Origin: Asticcacaulis benevestitus DSM 16100 = ATCC BAA-896
GTDB lineage: Bacteria > Pseudomonadota > Alphaproteobacteria > Caulobacterales > Caulobacteraceae
Reading direction: 5' to 3'
Length of the DNA stretch: 64,000 nt
Assembly (NCBI RefSeq): GCF_000376105.1
Contig: NZ_AQWM01000002.1
Location: forward strand, 248,001-312,000
Shown: positions 54,721 through 63,221 of the stretch, piece by piece
How positions within the stretch are numbered: the stretch's first letter is position 1
Layout: each line of letters begins with the position of its first letter
Made by a program: the position numbers and the translations under genes
Notes under the pieces: model-generated
What the model saw: the letters and a program-made list of their open reading frames with translations, nothing else
The model's database searches: none
What the model was told of the DNA's origin: nothing

Positions 54721-56010
54721 ATGACAGCTCATCAGACACCCGCTCAGGCCAGCGCCGTAAGGCTTGTGCCGCAAAAAACCGGCGCACCCGCAGGGCTTGC
54801 TGGCAAAATCGCTTTGCCCGGATCGAAGTCGATCACCAACCGGGTGTTGCTGATCGCCGCCCTGGCTCAAGGCAAAAGCCACATCAGCGGCGCGCTCAAA
54901 AGCGACGACACGACCTATATGGCGCAGGCCTTACGTCAGCTTGGCGTAACGGTCGAGGACGCTGGCGACACCGATTTCATGGTGACGAGCACCGGCACGC
55001 TTACGCCTTCGCAAGCGCCGCTGTTTCTCGGCAATGCCGGTACCGCGGTGCGCTTTTTGACGGCGGCGGCGGCCAATATCAAGGGTACGACCGTCCTCAC
55101 CGGCGATGCGCATATGCAGAAACGGCCCATAGCGCCGTTGGTGGAAGCCCTCAACGCGGCCGGCGTTACCGCCACGGCCCCGACCGGCTGCCCGCCGGTG
55201 ACGGTGTCGAGCGAAGGCGGCTTCAGCAAGCGTACCATCGAAGTCGATGCCAGCCTGTCGAGCCAGTATGTCTCGGCGCTGATGATGGCCGGGACCAAGG
55301 GCGACGCGCCTTTCTCCTTGCGCGTAAAAGATGGCGATATCGGCGCACGCGGCTATATCGATATCACTCTGGAATGCATGAAGGCGTTCGGCGCCAACAT
55401 CTCGCAAACGGCCCCCTTGAGCTGGGATATCGCCAACACGCCCTATGCGGCGCGCGATTATTGGGTGGAGCCCGACGCCAGCGCCGCCACCTATATCTGG
55501 GGCATCAATGCGCTGCTGGACACGGCTATCGACATCGGCATTGCGCCGGAAGCCATGATGCAGCCGGACGCCAAGGCCTATGACTTTATAAAGCAGTTCC
55601 CTAATTTGCCGGCTGTTATCGACGGCAGTCAGATGCAGGACGCCATCCCGACCATCGCCGTCCTGGCCGCCTTTAACAACCACCCGGTCCGTTTTGTCGG
55701 CATCGCCAATCTGCGCGTCAAGGAATGTGACCGCATCAACGCCGTGGCCACCGAACTGAACCGCATCCAGCCCGGTCTGGCGGAGGAAATCGGCGACGAT
55801 CTGCTGGTTACGCCCGATCGCAGCCTGATCGGCCGCACGGTAAAGGCCGATATCCATACCTATCACGATCACCGCATCGCCATGGCTTTCGCCCAGGCGG
55901 CTCTGGTGATCGACGGCATCCGCATCCTCGATCCGGGCTGCACCGCCAAGACCTATCCCGGTTACTGGCGTGACCTGCAAAGCGTCGGTGTTGAGATGAC
56001 GTTCGAATGA
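54721..56010 (+). CDS. aroA: 3-phosphoshikimate 1-carboxyvinyltransferase (EPSP synthase)
   Basis: A 429-residue shikimate-pathway enzyme joining shikimate-3-phosphate and PEP. Motifs: LPGSKSITNRVLLIAALA, LFLGNAGTAVRFLTAA, DASLSSQYVSALMMAG, RVKECDRINAVATEL, YHDHRIAMAFA. In the GNAGTAxR-x-L loop the residue after Arg is Phe, where E. coli AroA has Pro101; this position affects glyphosate sensitivity in other enzymes. ATG 54721 lacks a clear ribosome site; upstream in-frame starts exist. Coupled with cmk by ATGA overlap. Confidence 0.95.
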   Translation: MTAHQTPAQASAVRLVPQKTGAPAGLAGKIALPGSKSITNRVLLIAALAQGKSHISGALKSDDTTYMAQALRQLGVTVEDAGDTDFMVTSTGTLTPSQAPLFLGNAGTAVRFLTAAAANIKGTTVLTGDAHMQKRPIAPLVEALNAAGVTATAPTGCPPVTVSSEGGFSKRTIEVDASLSSQYVSALMMAGTKGDAPFSLRVKDGDIGARGYIDITLECMKAFGANISQTAPLSWDIANTPYAARDYWVEPDASAATYIWGINALLDTAIDIGIAPEAMMQPDAKAYDFIKQFPNLPAVIDGSQMQDAIPTIAVLAAFNNHPVRFVGIANLRVKECDRINAVATELNRIQPGLAEEIGDDLLVTPDRSLIGRTVKADIHTYHDHRIAMAFAQAALVIDGIRILDPGCTAKTYPGYWRDLQSVGVEMTFE

Positions 56011-56621
56011 CCCGCCCACTCCTCATCGCCTTCGATGGCCCGGCCGCGTCAGGCAAGGGCACGCTGGCCTCGGTAATCGCCGCCGATTACGGCCTGCCGT
56101 TTCTCGATACCGGGCTTTTGTACCGCGCCGCCGGTCACCTGGCGCATGTCCGTCATATCGATCCCGTCCTTGCCGCCACCCTGATCGACGCCGAAACCCT
56201 GGCCGATGAGGCCTTGCGCGGCCGAGACGCCGGCGAGCGCGCCTCTCAGGTGGCCGCCATTCCAGAAGTCCGCGCCGCCCTCTTCACATATCAGCAGGAT
56301 TTCGCCAACCAGCCCGCGGGCGCCGTGCTCGATGGCCGCGATATCGGCACCGTCATCGCGCCCCACGCCACGGTCAAGCTCTTCGTGACCGCCGCACCTG
56401 AAGTGCGCGCCCACAGGCGCTGGCTGCAACTGGTCAAACTCAATCCGGACCTTAGCGAGGCCGAGGTTTTGAGCGATATCCGCATCCGTGATGAGCGTGA
56501 TTCGTCGCGGTCAAGCGCCCCTTTGGAAAAAGCCACAGATGCGCTCTTGCTAGATACCTCCGACTTGGGTATAGAAGCCGCCATCGCAACTGCGCGATCC
56601 CTTGTGAAAAGCCGTCTGTGA
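56007..56621 (+). CDS. cmk: Cytidylate kinase
   Basis: A 204-residue CMP/dCMP kinase. P-loop FDGPAASGKGTLASVIA, LDTGLLYRA, LDGRDIGTVIAP, FVTAAPEVRAHRR and RDERDSSRSSAPL (lid and CMP contact) are present. It recycles CMP from RNA and lipid turnover. Gene order aroA-cmk-rpsA is conserved across proteobacteria. Confidence 0.97.
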   Translation: MTRPLLIAFDGPAASGKGTLASVIAADYGLPFLDTGLLYRAAGHLAHVRHIDPVLAATLIDAETLADEALRGRDAGERASQVAAIPEVRAALFTYQQDFANQPAGAVLDGRDIGTVIAPHATVKLFVTAAPEVRAHRRWLQLVKLNPDLSEAEVLSDIRIRDERDSSRSSAPLEKATDALLLDTSDLGIEAAIATARSLVKSRL

Positions 56622-56859
56622 CGCTCGACAGAGCGTTAAATCCAACAGCGGTTTTATTAGAGGCAGCACACGGGACGTCTTCGGAGCTTTCGAGCTTGTG
56701 GTTCACATCTTGGGGCCCGCCTTATGGCTGCCTCCCAAACCCAAACTTCACAAAATCCAAAGCCGCACCCCCGCGCCCTTTCCCCGTCGAACGCCACGGC
56801 CTCAACGTCGTTTTCGGGATATGAAAGACGGGACACGCGCTAACCAACAAAGAGACTTT

Positions 56860-58551
56860 ATGAGCGAATACAATCCGTCGCGCGACGATTTTGCCGCCCT
56901 GCTTGACGAATCCATGCACGGCCGCGACATGCTTGAAGGCCAGGTCATTCACGGCCTCGTCGTCGCCGTCGAAAAAGAATACGTTATGGTCGATGTCGGT
57001 CTGAAGACCGAAGGCCGTATCTCCCTGAAGGAATTCGGCCTCGCTGACGGCCAGACCCTGAAGGTCGGCGACACCGTCGAGGTTTACCTTGAGCGCGTCG
57101 AAAACGCCATGGGCGAAGCGGTCATCAGCCGCGAGAAGGCCCGCCGTGAAGAAGCCTGGACCCGTCTTGAAGTTATCTTCAACAAGGGCGAGCCTGTCAT
57201 GGGTACGATCGTTGGTCGCGTTAAGGGCGGCTTCACGGTTGATATGGACGGCGCTTCGGGCTTCCTGCCCGGTTCGCAGGTCGACATCCGCCCCGTGCGC
57301 GACGTCGCTCCGCTGATGAACAAGGAACAGCCTTTCGCCATCCTGAAGATGGATCGCCCGCGCGGCAACATCGTCGTGTCGCGTCGCGCCATCCTAGAAG
57401 AAGCCCGTGCCGAACAACGCACCGAGCTGGTCGGCCAACTGGCCGAAGGCGAAATCCGTGACGGCGTTGTCAAGAACATCACCGATTACGGTGCGTTCGT
57501 TGACCTCGGTGGCATCGATGGCCTGCTGCACGTGACCGACATGTCGTGGAAGCGCGTGTCGCATCCGTCGCAAGTCCTCAACGTCGGCGACGCTGTCAAG
57601 GTTCAGATCATCAAGATCAACCCCGATACGCAACGCATCAGCCTCGGCATGAAGCAACTGCAGTCCGATCCGTGGGATGGTGTTGACCTGAAGTATCCGG
57701 TCGGCGGCAAGTTCTCCGGTCGCATCACCAACATCACTGACTACGGCGCCTTCGTCGAACTCGAGTCGGGCGTTGAAGGTCTGGTGCACGTTTCGGAAAT
57801 GTCGTGGACCAAGAAGAACGTCCATCCGGGCAAGATCGTCTCCACTTCGCAAGAAGTTGAAGTCGTCGTGCTCGAAGTCGACGCCTCCAAGCGCCGCGTG
57901 TCGCTCGGCCTGAAGCAAGCCCAGAACAACCCCTGGGACGACTTCCTCAGCGCTCATCCGGTCGGCTCCACCATCGAAGGCGAAGTCAAGAACGCCACCG
58001 AATTCGGCCTGTTCATCGGCTTCGAAAACGAAATCGACGGCATGGTCCACCTGTCGGACCTCGACTGGAACGTTCCGGGCGAAGAAGCCATCGCCAAGTA
58101 CAAGAAGGGCGATGTCGTCAAGTCCAAGGTTCTGGACGTCGACGTGGAAAAGGAACGCATCTCGCTGGGCATCAAGCAGCTCGGCAGCGATCCGATGACC
58201 GGCGACACCTACAAGAAGGGTCAGAACATCACTGTGACCGTCACGGAAGTCACCACCGGTGGCATCGAAGTGAAGTTCGGTGAAGATGACGCGCCGATGT
58301 CGGCCTTTATCCGCAAGTCCGACCTGTCGCGTGACCGCAACGAGCAGCGCGTTGAGCGTTATGCCGTCGGCGATCGCATCGACGCCCAGGTGACCAACAT
58401 CGACAAGGCGGCCCGCAAGGTCTCCGTTTCGATCAAGGCTCTGGAAATGGCCTCCGAAAAGGAAGCTATCGAACAGTACGGTTCGCAGGATTCGGGCGCT
58501 TCGCTCGGTGATATCCTCGGCGCCGCTCTGCGCGGTAAGCAAGAGTCCTAA
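56860..58551 (+). CDS. rpsA: 30S ribosomal protein S1
   Basis: A 563-residue protein of six S1 domains; repeats are visible as [29 protein letters not shown], [30 protein letters not shown] and [30 protein letters not shown]. It unwinds and recruits mRNA to the 30S subunit. ATG 56860 ([15 protein letters not shown]) follows AAGAGA. Codon use is strongly biased, as expected for a highly expressed gene. Confidence 0.97.
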   Translation: MSEYNPSRDDFAALLDESMHGRDMLEGQVIHGLVVAVEKEYVMVDVGLKTEGRISLKEFGLADGQTLKVGDTVEVYLERVENAMGEAVISREKARREEAWTRLEVIFNKGEPVMGTIVGRVKGGFTVDMDGASGFLPGSQVDIRPVRDVAPLMNKEQPFAILKMDRPRGNIVVSRRAILEEARAEQRTELVGQLAEGEIRDGVVKNITDYGAFVDLGGIDGLLHVTDMSWKRVSHPSQVLNVGDAVKVQIIKINPDTQRISLGMKQLQSDPWDGVDLKYPVGGKFSGRITNITDYGAFVELESGVEGLVHVSEMSWTKKNVHPGKIVSTSQEVEVVVLEVDASKRRVSLGLKQAQNNPWDDFLSAHPVGSTIEGEVKNATEFGLFIGFENEIDGMVHLSDLDWNVPGEEAIAKYKKGDVVKSKVLDVDVEKERISLGIKQLGSDPMTGDTYKKGQNITVTVTEVTTGGIEVKFGEDDAPMSAFIRKSDLSRDRNEQRVERYAVGDRIDAQVTNIDKAARKVSVSIKALEMASEKEAIEQYGSQDSGASLGDILGAALRGKQES

Positions 58552-58572
58552 CCAGGGTCGTAACGACCCTGG
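58552..58572 (+). terminator. Stop-proximal hairpin after rpsA
   Basis: CCAGGGTCG-taa-CGACCCTGG starts one base after the rpsA stop and is followed by ACCCGAAATCGTGACAGCG, the stop-hairpin-ACCC pattern. Confidence 0.55.
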
Positions 58573-58630
58573 ACCCGAAATCGTGACAGCGTTTTAGGCG
58601 CTTGAACGGCAAGGGTCAGGATCCAAAATT

Positions 58631-58664
58631 AAGCCGGAGTCTCGCAAGGGGCTCCGGCTTTTTT
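58631..58664 (+). terminator. Rho-independent terminator of rpsA
   Basis: AAGCCGGAG-tctcgcaaggggg-like loop-CTCCGGCTT followed by TTTT. Confidence 0.8.
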
Positions 58665-58762
58665 GTGCCCGTTACATACCGGCACCTTCCGTTTTGGCCT
58701 GTTGCCGCTGCCATGTTTTTGTCAGCGCACTGGCACAGTGGGCATCCACAAGGAGTTGAAAC

Positions 58763-59161
58763 ATGTCCCTTCCCAACCTGATTCACGGTGTCATTCCGTA
58801 CCTGACCGTCATAGGCGCCGCCAAGGCGATCGATTTCTACAAAGCGGCCTTCGCCGCCATAGAGCATGATCGCCGCCCGACCGAAGACGGCCGCCTGATG
58901 CACGGACATCTTGAAATCAACAACGGCTCGCTGATGCTGTCCGACGCCTTTCCCGAACACGGCTATCCGCACCAGCCTTCCATCAGCTTCACCATGACCC
59001 TGATGGTCGAAGACGCTCAACTGTGGTGGGACCGCGCCGTCGCCGCCGGCTGCGAGATCAGGATGCCGCTCGATGTCCAGTTCTGGGGCGATACCTACGG
59101 ACAACTCACCGATCCGTTCGGTGTCGGCTGGGCCATCAACCAACCCGCCGCCAAAGCATAA
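58763..59161 (+). CDS. VOC (glyoxalase/PhnB-like) superfamily protein
   Basis: A 132-residue protein of two beta-alpha-beta-beta-beta units: VIPYLTVIGAAKAIDFYKAAFAAIE, GRLMHGHLEINNGSLMLSD, and FWGDTYGQLTDPFGVGWAIN. It matches the PhnB/YdcR-like VOC group whose members are often of unknown substrate. AAGGAG precedes ATG 58763. Followed by its own terminator; single gene. Confidence 0.88.
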   Translation: MSLPNLIHGVIPYLTVIGAAKAIDFYKAAFAAIEHDRRPTEDGRLMHGHLEINNGSLMLSDAFPEHGYPHQPSISFTMTLMVEDAQLWWDRAVAAGCEIRMPLDVQFWGDTYGQLTDPFGVGWAINQPAAKA

Positions 59162-59223
59162 AGCGCGTACCGCGCCTCTATCATATGCTGCAACACGGTA
59201 AAGTGACCGGAATTCGCCTAACC

Positions 59224-59272
59224 CCCCGTGGCGTAAGGTTTTTTTAAAAACCGACGGACCACGGGGTTTTTT
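59224..59272 (+). terminator. Rho-independent terminator after the VOC gene
   Basis: CCCCGTGG pairs with CCACGGGG around an inner GGTTTTTtta-AAAAACC stem, followed by TTTTTT. Confidence 0.8.
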
Positions 59273-59342
59273 ATGATACCGGTTCCCTCAAAGCCCGTTG
59301 CGCGATTAAGGAAATTACCTGCTGGTTGAAAAAATGTGTCTA

Positions 59343-59356
59343 TGGTAGCGCTACCA
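59343..59356. promoter_or_regulatory. LacI-type operator palindrome upstream of ihfB
   Basis: TGGTAGCGCTACCA is a perfect 14-bp palindrome with the central CG typical of LacI-family operators. It lies 87 bases before the ihfB start with TTGAAA (59326-59331) just upstream. Confidence 0.5.
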
Positions 59357-59442
59357 ACACGTTAATTTATATCCAACCCCTTGAACTCATTTTCATTTTC
59401 AGACATGCTCGTTGCTCCGGTCAAACCTGATGGGGGAGAGCA

Positions 59443-59739
59443 ATGCTGAAATCAGAACTCATTGAGCGCTTGGCTTCCGAATATCCGCACCTGACGCAAA
59501 AAGACGTCGAGCGCGCGGTCAATCTCATTCTGGAATCCATGATCACCACGCTTGAAAAAGGTGGTCGCGTCGAGTTGCGCGGTTTTGGCGCCCTGTCTGT
59601 CCGCTCCCGCCCTGCCCGCGCCGGACGCAATCCGCGTACTGGCGAATCCGTCAAGGTGCCGGCGAAGCATGTGCCCTTCTTCAAGAGCGGCAAGGAGCTG
59701 CGCGAACGCCTGAACCTCTCCGGCGACGACAACGGCTAA
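59443..59739 (+). CDS. ihfB: Integration host factor subunit beta
   Basis: A 98-residue DNA-bending protein: [67 protein letters not shown] with the Pro of the minor-groove arm, and a KELRERLN end. With IhfA it shapes promoters, notably sigma-54 ones. The order rpsA-ihfB is conserved, though here a VOC gene intervenes. Confidence 0.96.
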   Translation: MLKSELIERLASEYPHLTQKDVERAVNLILESMITTLEKGGRVELRGFGALSVRSRPARAGRNPRTGESVKVPAKHVPFFKSGKELRERLNLSGDDNG

Positions 59740-59754
59740 GCGAAAGGCCTGACC

Positions 59755-60159
59755 ATGAGCATCGCCTCGGAATTCAAAACCTTCCTCATGCGCGGCAATG
59801 TCATCGACCTGGCGGTCGGTGTGGTCATCGGCGGCGCGTTCGGCAAGATCGTCACCTCGCTGGTCGACAACATCATCATGCCGCCGATCGGCTTCATCAC
59901 CGGCGGCGTCGATTTTTCCAATCTCAAGCTGATCCTGAAGCCCGCCGACGTGGCGACCAAGACGGCGGAAGTCGCTATCTCCTATGGCGCCTTCATCAAT
60001 ACCATCATCCAGTTCCTGATCATCGGCACCGCCATCTTCCTGGTGGTCAAGGCCATCAACCGTCTGATGCCTCCCCCGCCCGCCGCCGATCCGGCGCCGC
60101 CGGGGCCATCGCAGGAAGAGCTGCTGGCCGCCATTCTGGCCGAACTGAAAAAGACATAA
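59755..60159 (+). CDS. mscL: Large-conductance mechanosensitive channel MscL
   Basis: A 134-residue inner-membrane channel that opens under hypo-osmotic shock. TM1 ([24 protein letters not shown]) contains the gate; TM2 is [26 protein letters not shown]; a Pro-rich stretch and the C-terminal helix [14 protein letters not shown] complete it. Starting 15 bases after ihfB, it is probably co-transcribed. Confidence 0.97.
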   Translation: MSIASEFKTFLMRGNVIDLAVGVVIGGAFGKIVTSLVDNIIMPPIGFITGGVDFSNLKLILKPADVATKTAEVAISYGAFINTIIQFLIIGTAIFLVVKAINRLMPPPPAADPAPPGPSQEELLAAILAELKKT

Positions 60160-60162
60160 AAA

Positions 60163-60189
60163 AAGCCGGGGCGATGCTCCGGCTTTTTT
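60163..60189 (+). terminator. Rho-independent terminator after mscL
   Basis: AGCCGGGGCGATGCTCCGGCT stem followed by TTTTT. Confidence 0.8.
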
Positions 60190-60254
60190 GCATTTGTACC
60201 CGCGCATAGCCCGCTATGAGGCGGCGAAACGGAGTTCGGCGCAGCCAAAATGGT

Positions 60255-60316
60255 TGTTTTTCGAGAAACGAAGCGGAACGTACTTAAGTACGTGAGCATC
60301 GTATCGCAGAAAAGCG
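60255..60316. repeat. Long imperfect palindrome around ACGTACTTAAGTACGT
   Basis: A perfect 16-base palindrome (60278-60293) is the centre of arms TTTTTCGAGAAACGA...ACGTACTT and AAGTACGT...TCGTATCGCAGAAAA. No gene lies in it. Confidence 0.6.
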
Positions 60317-60347
60317 GCTATTTGCAGCCCCTCACAGTAGGGTTGGG

Positions 60348-61292
60348 CTAATCGAAGAGGGTTGCCAGACCCATAATCTCCAGGTCCGGCGCAAGCGTGC
60401 GATAGACCGGGATTTCCGACACGTAGCCCGTGAGGCGACCCTTGTGCAGATAACGGGCGCAGAAGGCCTTGCGGTCGAACAGGTCGGCCAGCATGTCCAT
60501 CAGGTCGCCGGTCAGGTAAATGCCCCCGCGTGCGCCCAAAATCAGCCCGACATCCGACGCCATGCCGGCCAGCCAGCCCATGCTGAGGCTGATGGCCTCA
60601 AGCGCGCGTGCATCGCCCCCACGCGCCAGCGCCACGATTTCTTCCGGCTTTGCCTTGGCCGCTCCCACCTGATCGATGACATGCAGGGCCTGCCACACCT
60701 CGACCAGACCTGAGAGCGAGACGGCGCATTCACGCGCCACATGGCCAAACCTGTTATGCAGCACGCGCCAAACCTGCCATTCGCGCTCGGTATCGATCGG
60801 CAGGTCGGAATGGCCGCCTTCGCACGGCATGGCGGTCCAGTGCCCGGCACCGTCGGGCGCCAAGGCGGCCAGACCCAGCCCGTGGTGCGGACCAAGCACG
60901 GCGATAACCTGCTCCTCCATGGCCTGCTCACCACAGATCTGCTCGCGTTCGGAAGGCTTGAGATGGGGAATCGCCATGGCTCGCGCCACGAAATTATTGA
61001 CGAGATTCAAACGCTTGACGCCCAAAAGGTCACGCACCTCGTCACGAATAAGCGTTATGCCTTCGTCGGGCAACTGCAGCACGCCCCGGCGTTCCCAACC
61101 ACGCGAGGAGATAGCCACACCAAGCAGCTTCGGATCGCCACGCTCTTTCAGGAAGCCGAGCACCTCGCGGTCGAAGGCGTCGCGATCGGCGCAGGCGTGC
61201 AGGGTGGCCGGCTCAGGCCGACGGCCGGGCTGGCCAAGCGCCAGCTTGATGTAGGAACCAAAGGTAAAATCACACAACAAAACATGGGACAT
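60348..61292 (-). CDS. Glucokinase-family protein lacking key catalytic residues
   Basis: A 314-residue protein aligning along its length with E. coli Glk. The phosphate loop GGTN is replaced (LLCDFTFGSYIKLAL). The catalytic base Asp of I-N-D-F is Asn (NLVNNFVARAMAIPHL), and GxGTGLG reads GPHHGLG. EGGH and the C-terminal GGIYLTGDL are kept. ATP-dependent glucose phosphorylation looks unlikely; a regulatory or structural role is inferred. It lies 77 bases from its paralog upstream, likely one operon. Confidence 0.85.
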   Translation of the reverse strand: MSHVLLCDFTFGSYIKLALGQPGRRPEPATLHACADRDAFDREVLGFLKERGDPKLLGVAISSRGWERRGVLQLPDEGITLIRDEVRDLLGVKRLNLVNNFVARAMAIPHLKPSEREQICGEQAMEEQVIAVLGPHHGLGLAALAPDGAGHWTAMPCEGGHSDLPIDTEREWQVWRVLHNRFGHVARECAVSLSGLVEVWQALHVIDQVGAAKAKPEEIVALARGGDARALEAISLSMGWLAGMASDVGLILGARGGIYLTGDLMDMLADLFDRKAFCARYLHKGRLTGYVSEIPVYRTLAPDLEIMGLATLFD

Positions 61293-61369
61293 TGTCCGCT
61301 CCGGATTGAACTTTGCTTTTACGCACTTTTTGGATCCTAAAAGTGCGTCACACGTTTCGGAAAGCGCTT

Positions 61370-62320
61370 TTAGTCAAAAAGGGTCGCCAGACCGATGATT
61401 TCCATATCGCGGGCGGTCGTCTTGAACACCGGCACCTCGCTGACATAACGGCTGAGACGCCCCTTGTCGCTGTAGCGTTTCACAAAGGCTTCGACATCGA
61501 AGAGATCACCGATCTGATCGAGCAGATCGCCGGCCAGATAGACGCCCCCCCGCGCCCCCAGGATCAGCGCCACGTCTGAGGCCATGGCGGCGAACCAGCC
61601 CATGCTGAGATCAATCGCCTGCTTCGAGCGTTCATCACCGGTGCTGGCCATGGCGATGATCTCCTCGATCATCGGCGTGCGCGCCTCATCGTCACCGTCG
61701 ATCTTCGCCAGCGCCTTCCAGACATCGACGACGCCGGGGATGGAGATAACGCGCTCGCGCGACACGTGACCGTATTTGTCGATCAGCACGCGCAGCACAG
61801 CCTCTTCCAGGTCTGTGGTCGGAGCCAGATCGGAGTGGCCACCCTCGGTCGGCATCGCCGTCCAGTTGCCCATGCCGTCAGGCGCCAGCGCCGACATGCC
61901 AAGGCCATTGTGCGGACCGATAACCGCGATCACCTGTTCTTCGAGGGGATCGCCGCCGCAGATCTTGTCGCGTTCGCCCTCTTCGAGGCGCGGAATGGCC
62001 AGCGCCTTGGCGACGAAATCATTGACCAGATTGATACGTTGGGTATTGAGGAAACCGCGCATGTCGGCGCGATCGATCGAAAAACCATGGTTGGGAAGCT
62101 GGATAATGCCGCCGCGCTCCCAGCCGGCCGCCGAAATCGCCGCGCCGCTCAGATGCGGATTGCCCTGCGCATCGAGAAAGTCGCGGATTGAGGTCTTGAA
62201 GCCTTCCAGGCTGTTGCAGGCGTAATGTGCGGTTTCTTTCGGACGCTCCCCGCGCCTGGCGATAGCCAGCTTTAGGTAGGTGCCGTTACTGATGTCACTC
62301 AATAGCACGTGGTCGGCCAT
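61370..62320 (-). CDS. Glucokinase-family protein with diverged nucleotide motifs
   Basis: A 316-residue paralog of the next gene. It keeps the catalytic Asp (NLVNDFVAKALAIPRL) and the sugar-binding EGGHSDLAP. GGTN is replaced by SNGTYLKLA and the second phosphate loop reads GPHNGLG. It could still phosphorylate a sugar, perhaps with altered donor use. Start ATG 62320 (MADHVLLSDI) opens a likely two-gene operon with its paralog. Confidence 0.85.
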   Translation of the reverse strand: MADHVLLSDISNGTYLKLAIARRGERPKETAHYACNSLEGFKTSIRDFLDAQGNPHLSGAAISAAGWERGGIIQLPNHGFSIDRADMRGFLNTQRINLVNDFVAKALAIPRLEEGERDKICGGDPLEEQVIAVIGPHNGLGMSALAPDGMGNWTAMPTEGGHSDLAPTTDLEEAVLRVLIDKYGHVSRERVISIPGVVDVWKALAKIDGDDEARTPMIEEIIAMASTGDERSKQAIDLSMGWFAAMASDVALILGARGGVYLAGDLLDQIGDLFDVEAFVKRYSDKGRLSRYVSEVPVFKTTARDMEIIGLATLFD

Positions 62321-62447
62321 GATGTTCCTTGCCCTAAATTTTTTCGCCGCTTCTTGTGAGCCGGCTTGATTTAATTTGAAATCTAAGTCCCAAACCTTGA
62401 TTTATGTTGAAGCGTCTGCGTTATGAGCGACAAATTCAAGGTGTTTT

Positions 62448-63098
62448 ATGCCTCCAAAAGTGAAAATCTGCGGGATTTCGACGCTTGAGTCGACCAAAAC
62501 GGCGCTAAATGACAGCGCTGACTTTTTGGGCTTCGTCCACTTTGCGAAAAGCCCGCGCCATTTGCCCCTGGAAGCCATGTCCGGCCTCATGCAGGTGATT
62601 CGCCGGGTAAACGTTTCCACACCCCTTGTCAGCGTTGTCGTCAATCCCGATGACGATCTGCTGGCAGCTCTGAAGAACGACGTGAGGCCCGACCTGATCC
62701 AGCTCCACGGCAAGGAGAGCCCGGAGCGCGTCGCCGAGATCCAAAGGTTAACAGGCATACCCCTGATCAAGGCGATCAGCGTCAGCGAAAAAGCCGATCT
62801 GGCCGGCGCCCACGCCTATGAACCGCACGTCGACTATATGATGTTTGACGCCAAGGCGCCGAAGGACGCCGCCCTGCCCGGTGGACTGGGCTTAAGCTTC
62901 GACTGGAGCCTGATGCGTCACCACGTCGCAGCAAAACCGTGGTTTTTGGCCGGCGGCCTGTCATCCGCCAACCTGTCCGCCGCCGTACAAGAGAGTGGTG
63001 CATCGATGCTCGATGTCTCCTCCGGTGTCGAATCCGCGCCCGGCATCAAGGACGCCGGTCTCATTTCAGACTTCCTAAAAGCGGCAAAGTCGCTATAA
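62448..63098 (+). CDS. trpF: Phosphoribosylanthranilate isomerase
   Basis: A 216-residue (beta/alpha)8 isomerase of tryptophan synthesis. VKICGIS with the catalytic Cys, LGFVHFAKSPRHL, RPDLIQLHGKE, YMMFDAKAPK with the catalytic Asp and GGL-type phosphate loops are seen. AAGGTG precedes ATG 62448. Next gene is trpB, as in most proteobacteria. Confidence 0.96.
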   Translation: MPPKVKICGISTLESTKTALNDSADFLGFVHFAKSPRHLPLEAMSGLMQVIRRVNVSTPLVSVVVNPDDDLLAALKNDVRPDLIQLHGKESPERVAEIQRLTGIPLIKAISVSEKADLAGAHAYEPHVDYMMFDAKAPKDAALPGGLGLSFDWSLMRHHVAAKPWFLAGGLSSANLSAAVQESGASMLDVSSGVESAPGIKDAGLISDFLKAAKSL

Positions 63099-63108
63099 GG
63101 CACATTTC

Positions 63109-63171
63109 TTGTGCGCTAACGCCGCGCGGGCTTGCCTCGCAACAGCTCGGGCGGGCAGTCGCCCTTGCCAA
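63109..63171 (-). repeat. 65-base dispersed repeat between trpF and trpB (copy 2)
   Basis: Reverse complement reads TTTGGCAAGGGCGACTGCCCGCC, then GCGAGGCAAGCCCGCGCGGC and AGCGCACAA, matching 8639-8704. It would be transcribed within the trpFB mRNA. Confidence 0.6.
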
Positions 63172-63221
63172 ACTCAGCCGAGTTTGGAGACATTATCATT
63201 TAGCCCTGAAGGAATTTCACG

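Noticed and set aside
54931-56019. 362-codon minus-strand frame
   Set aside because: Antisense shadow of aroA.
57394-58542. 382-codon minus-strand frame
   Set aside because: Antisense shadow of rpsA.
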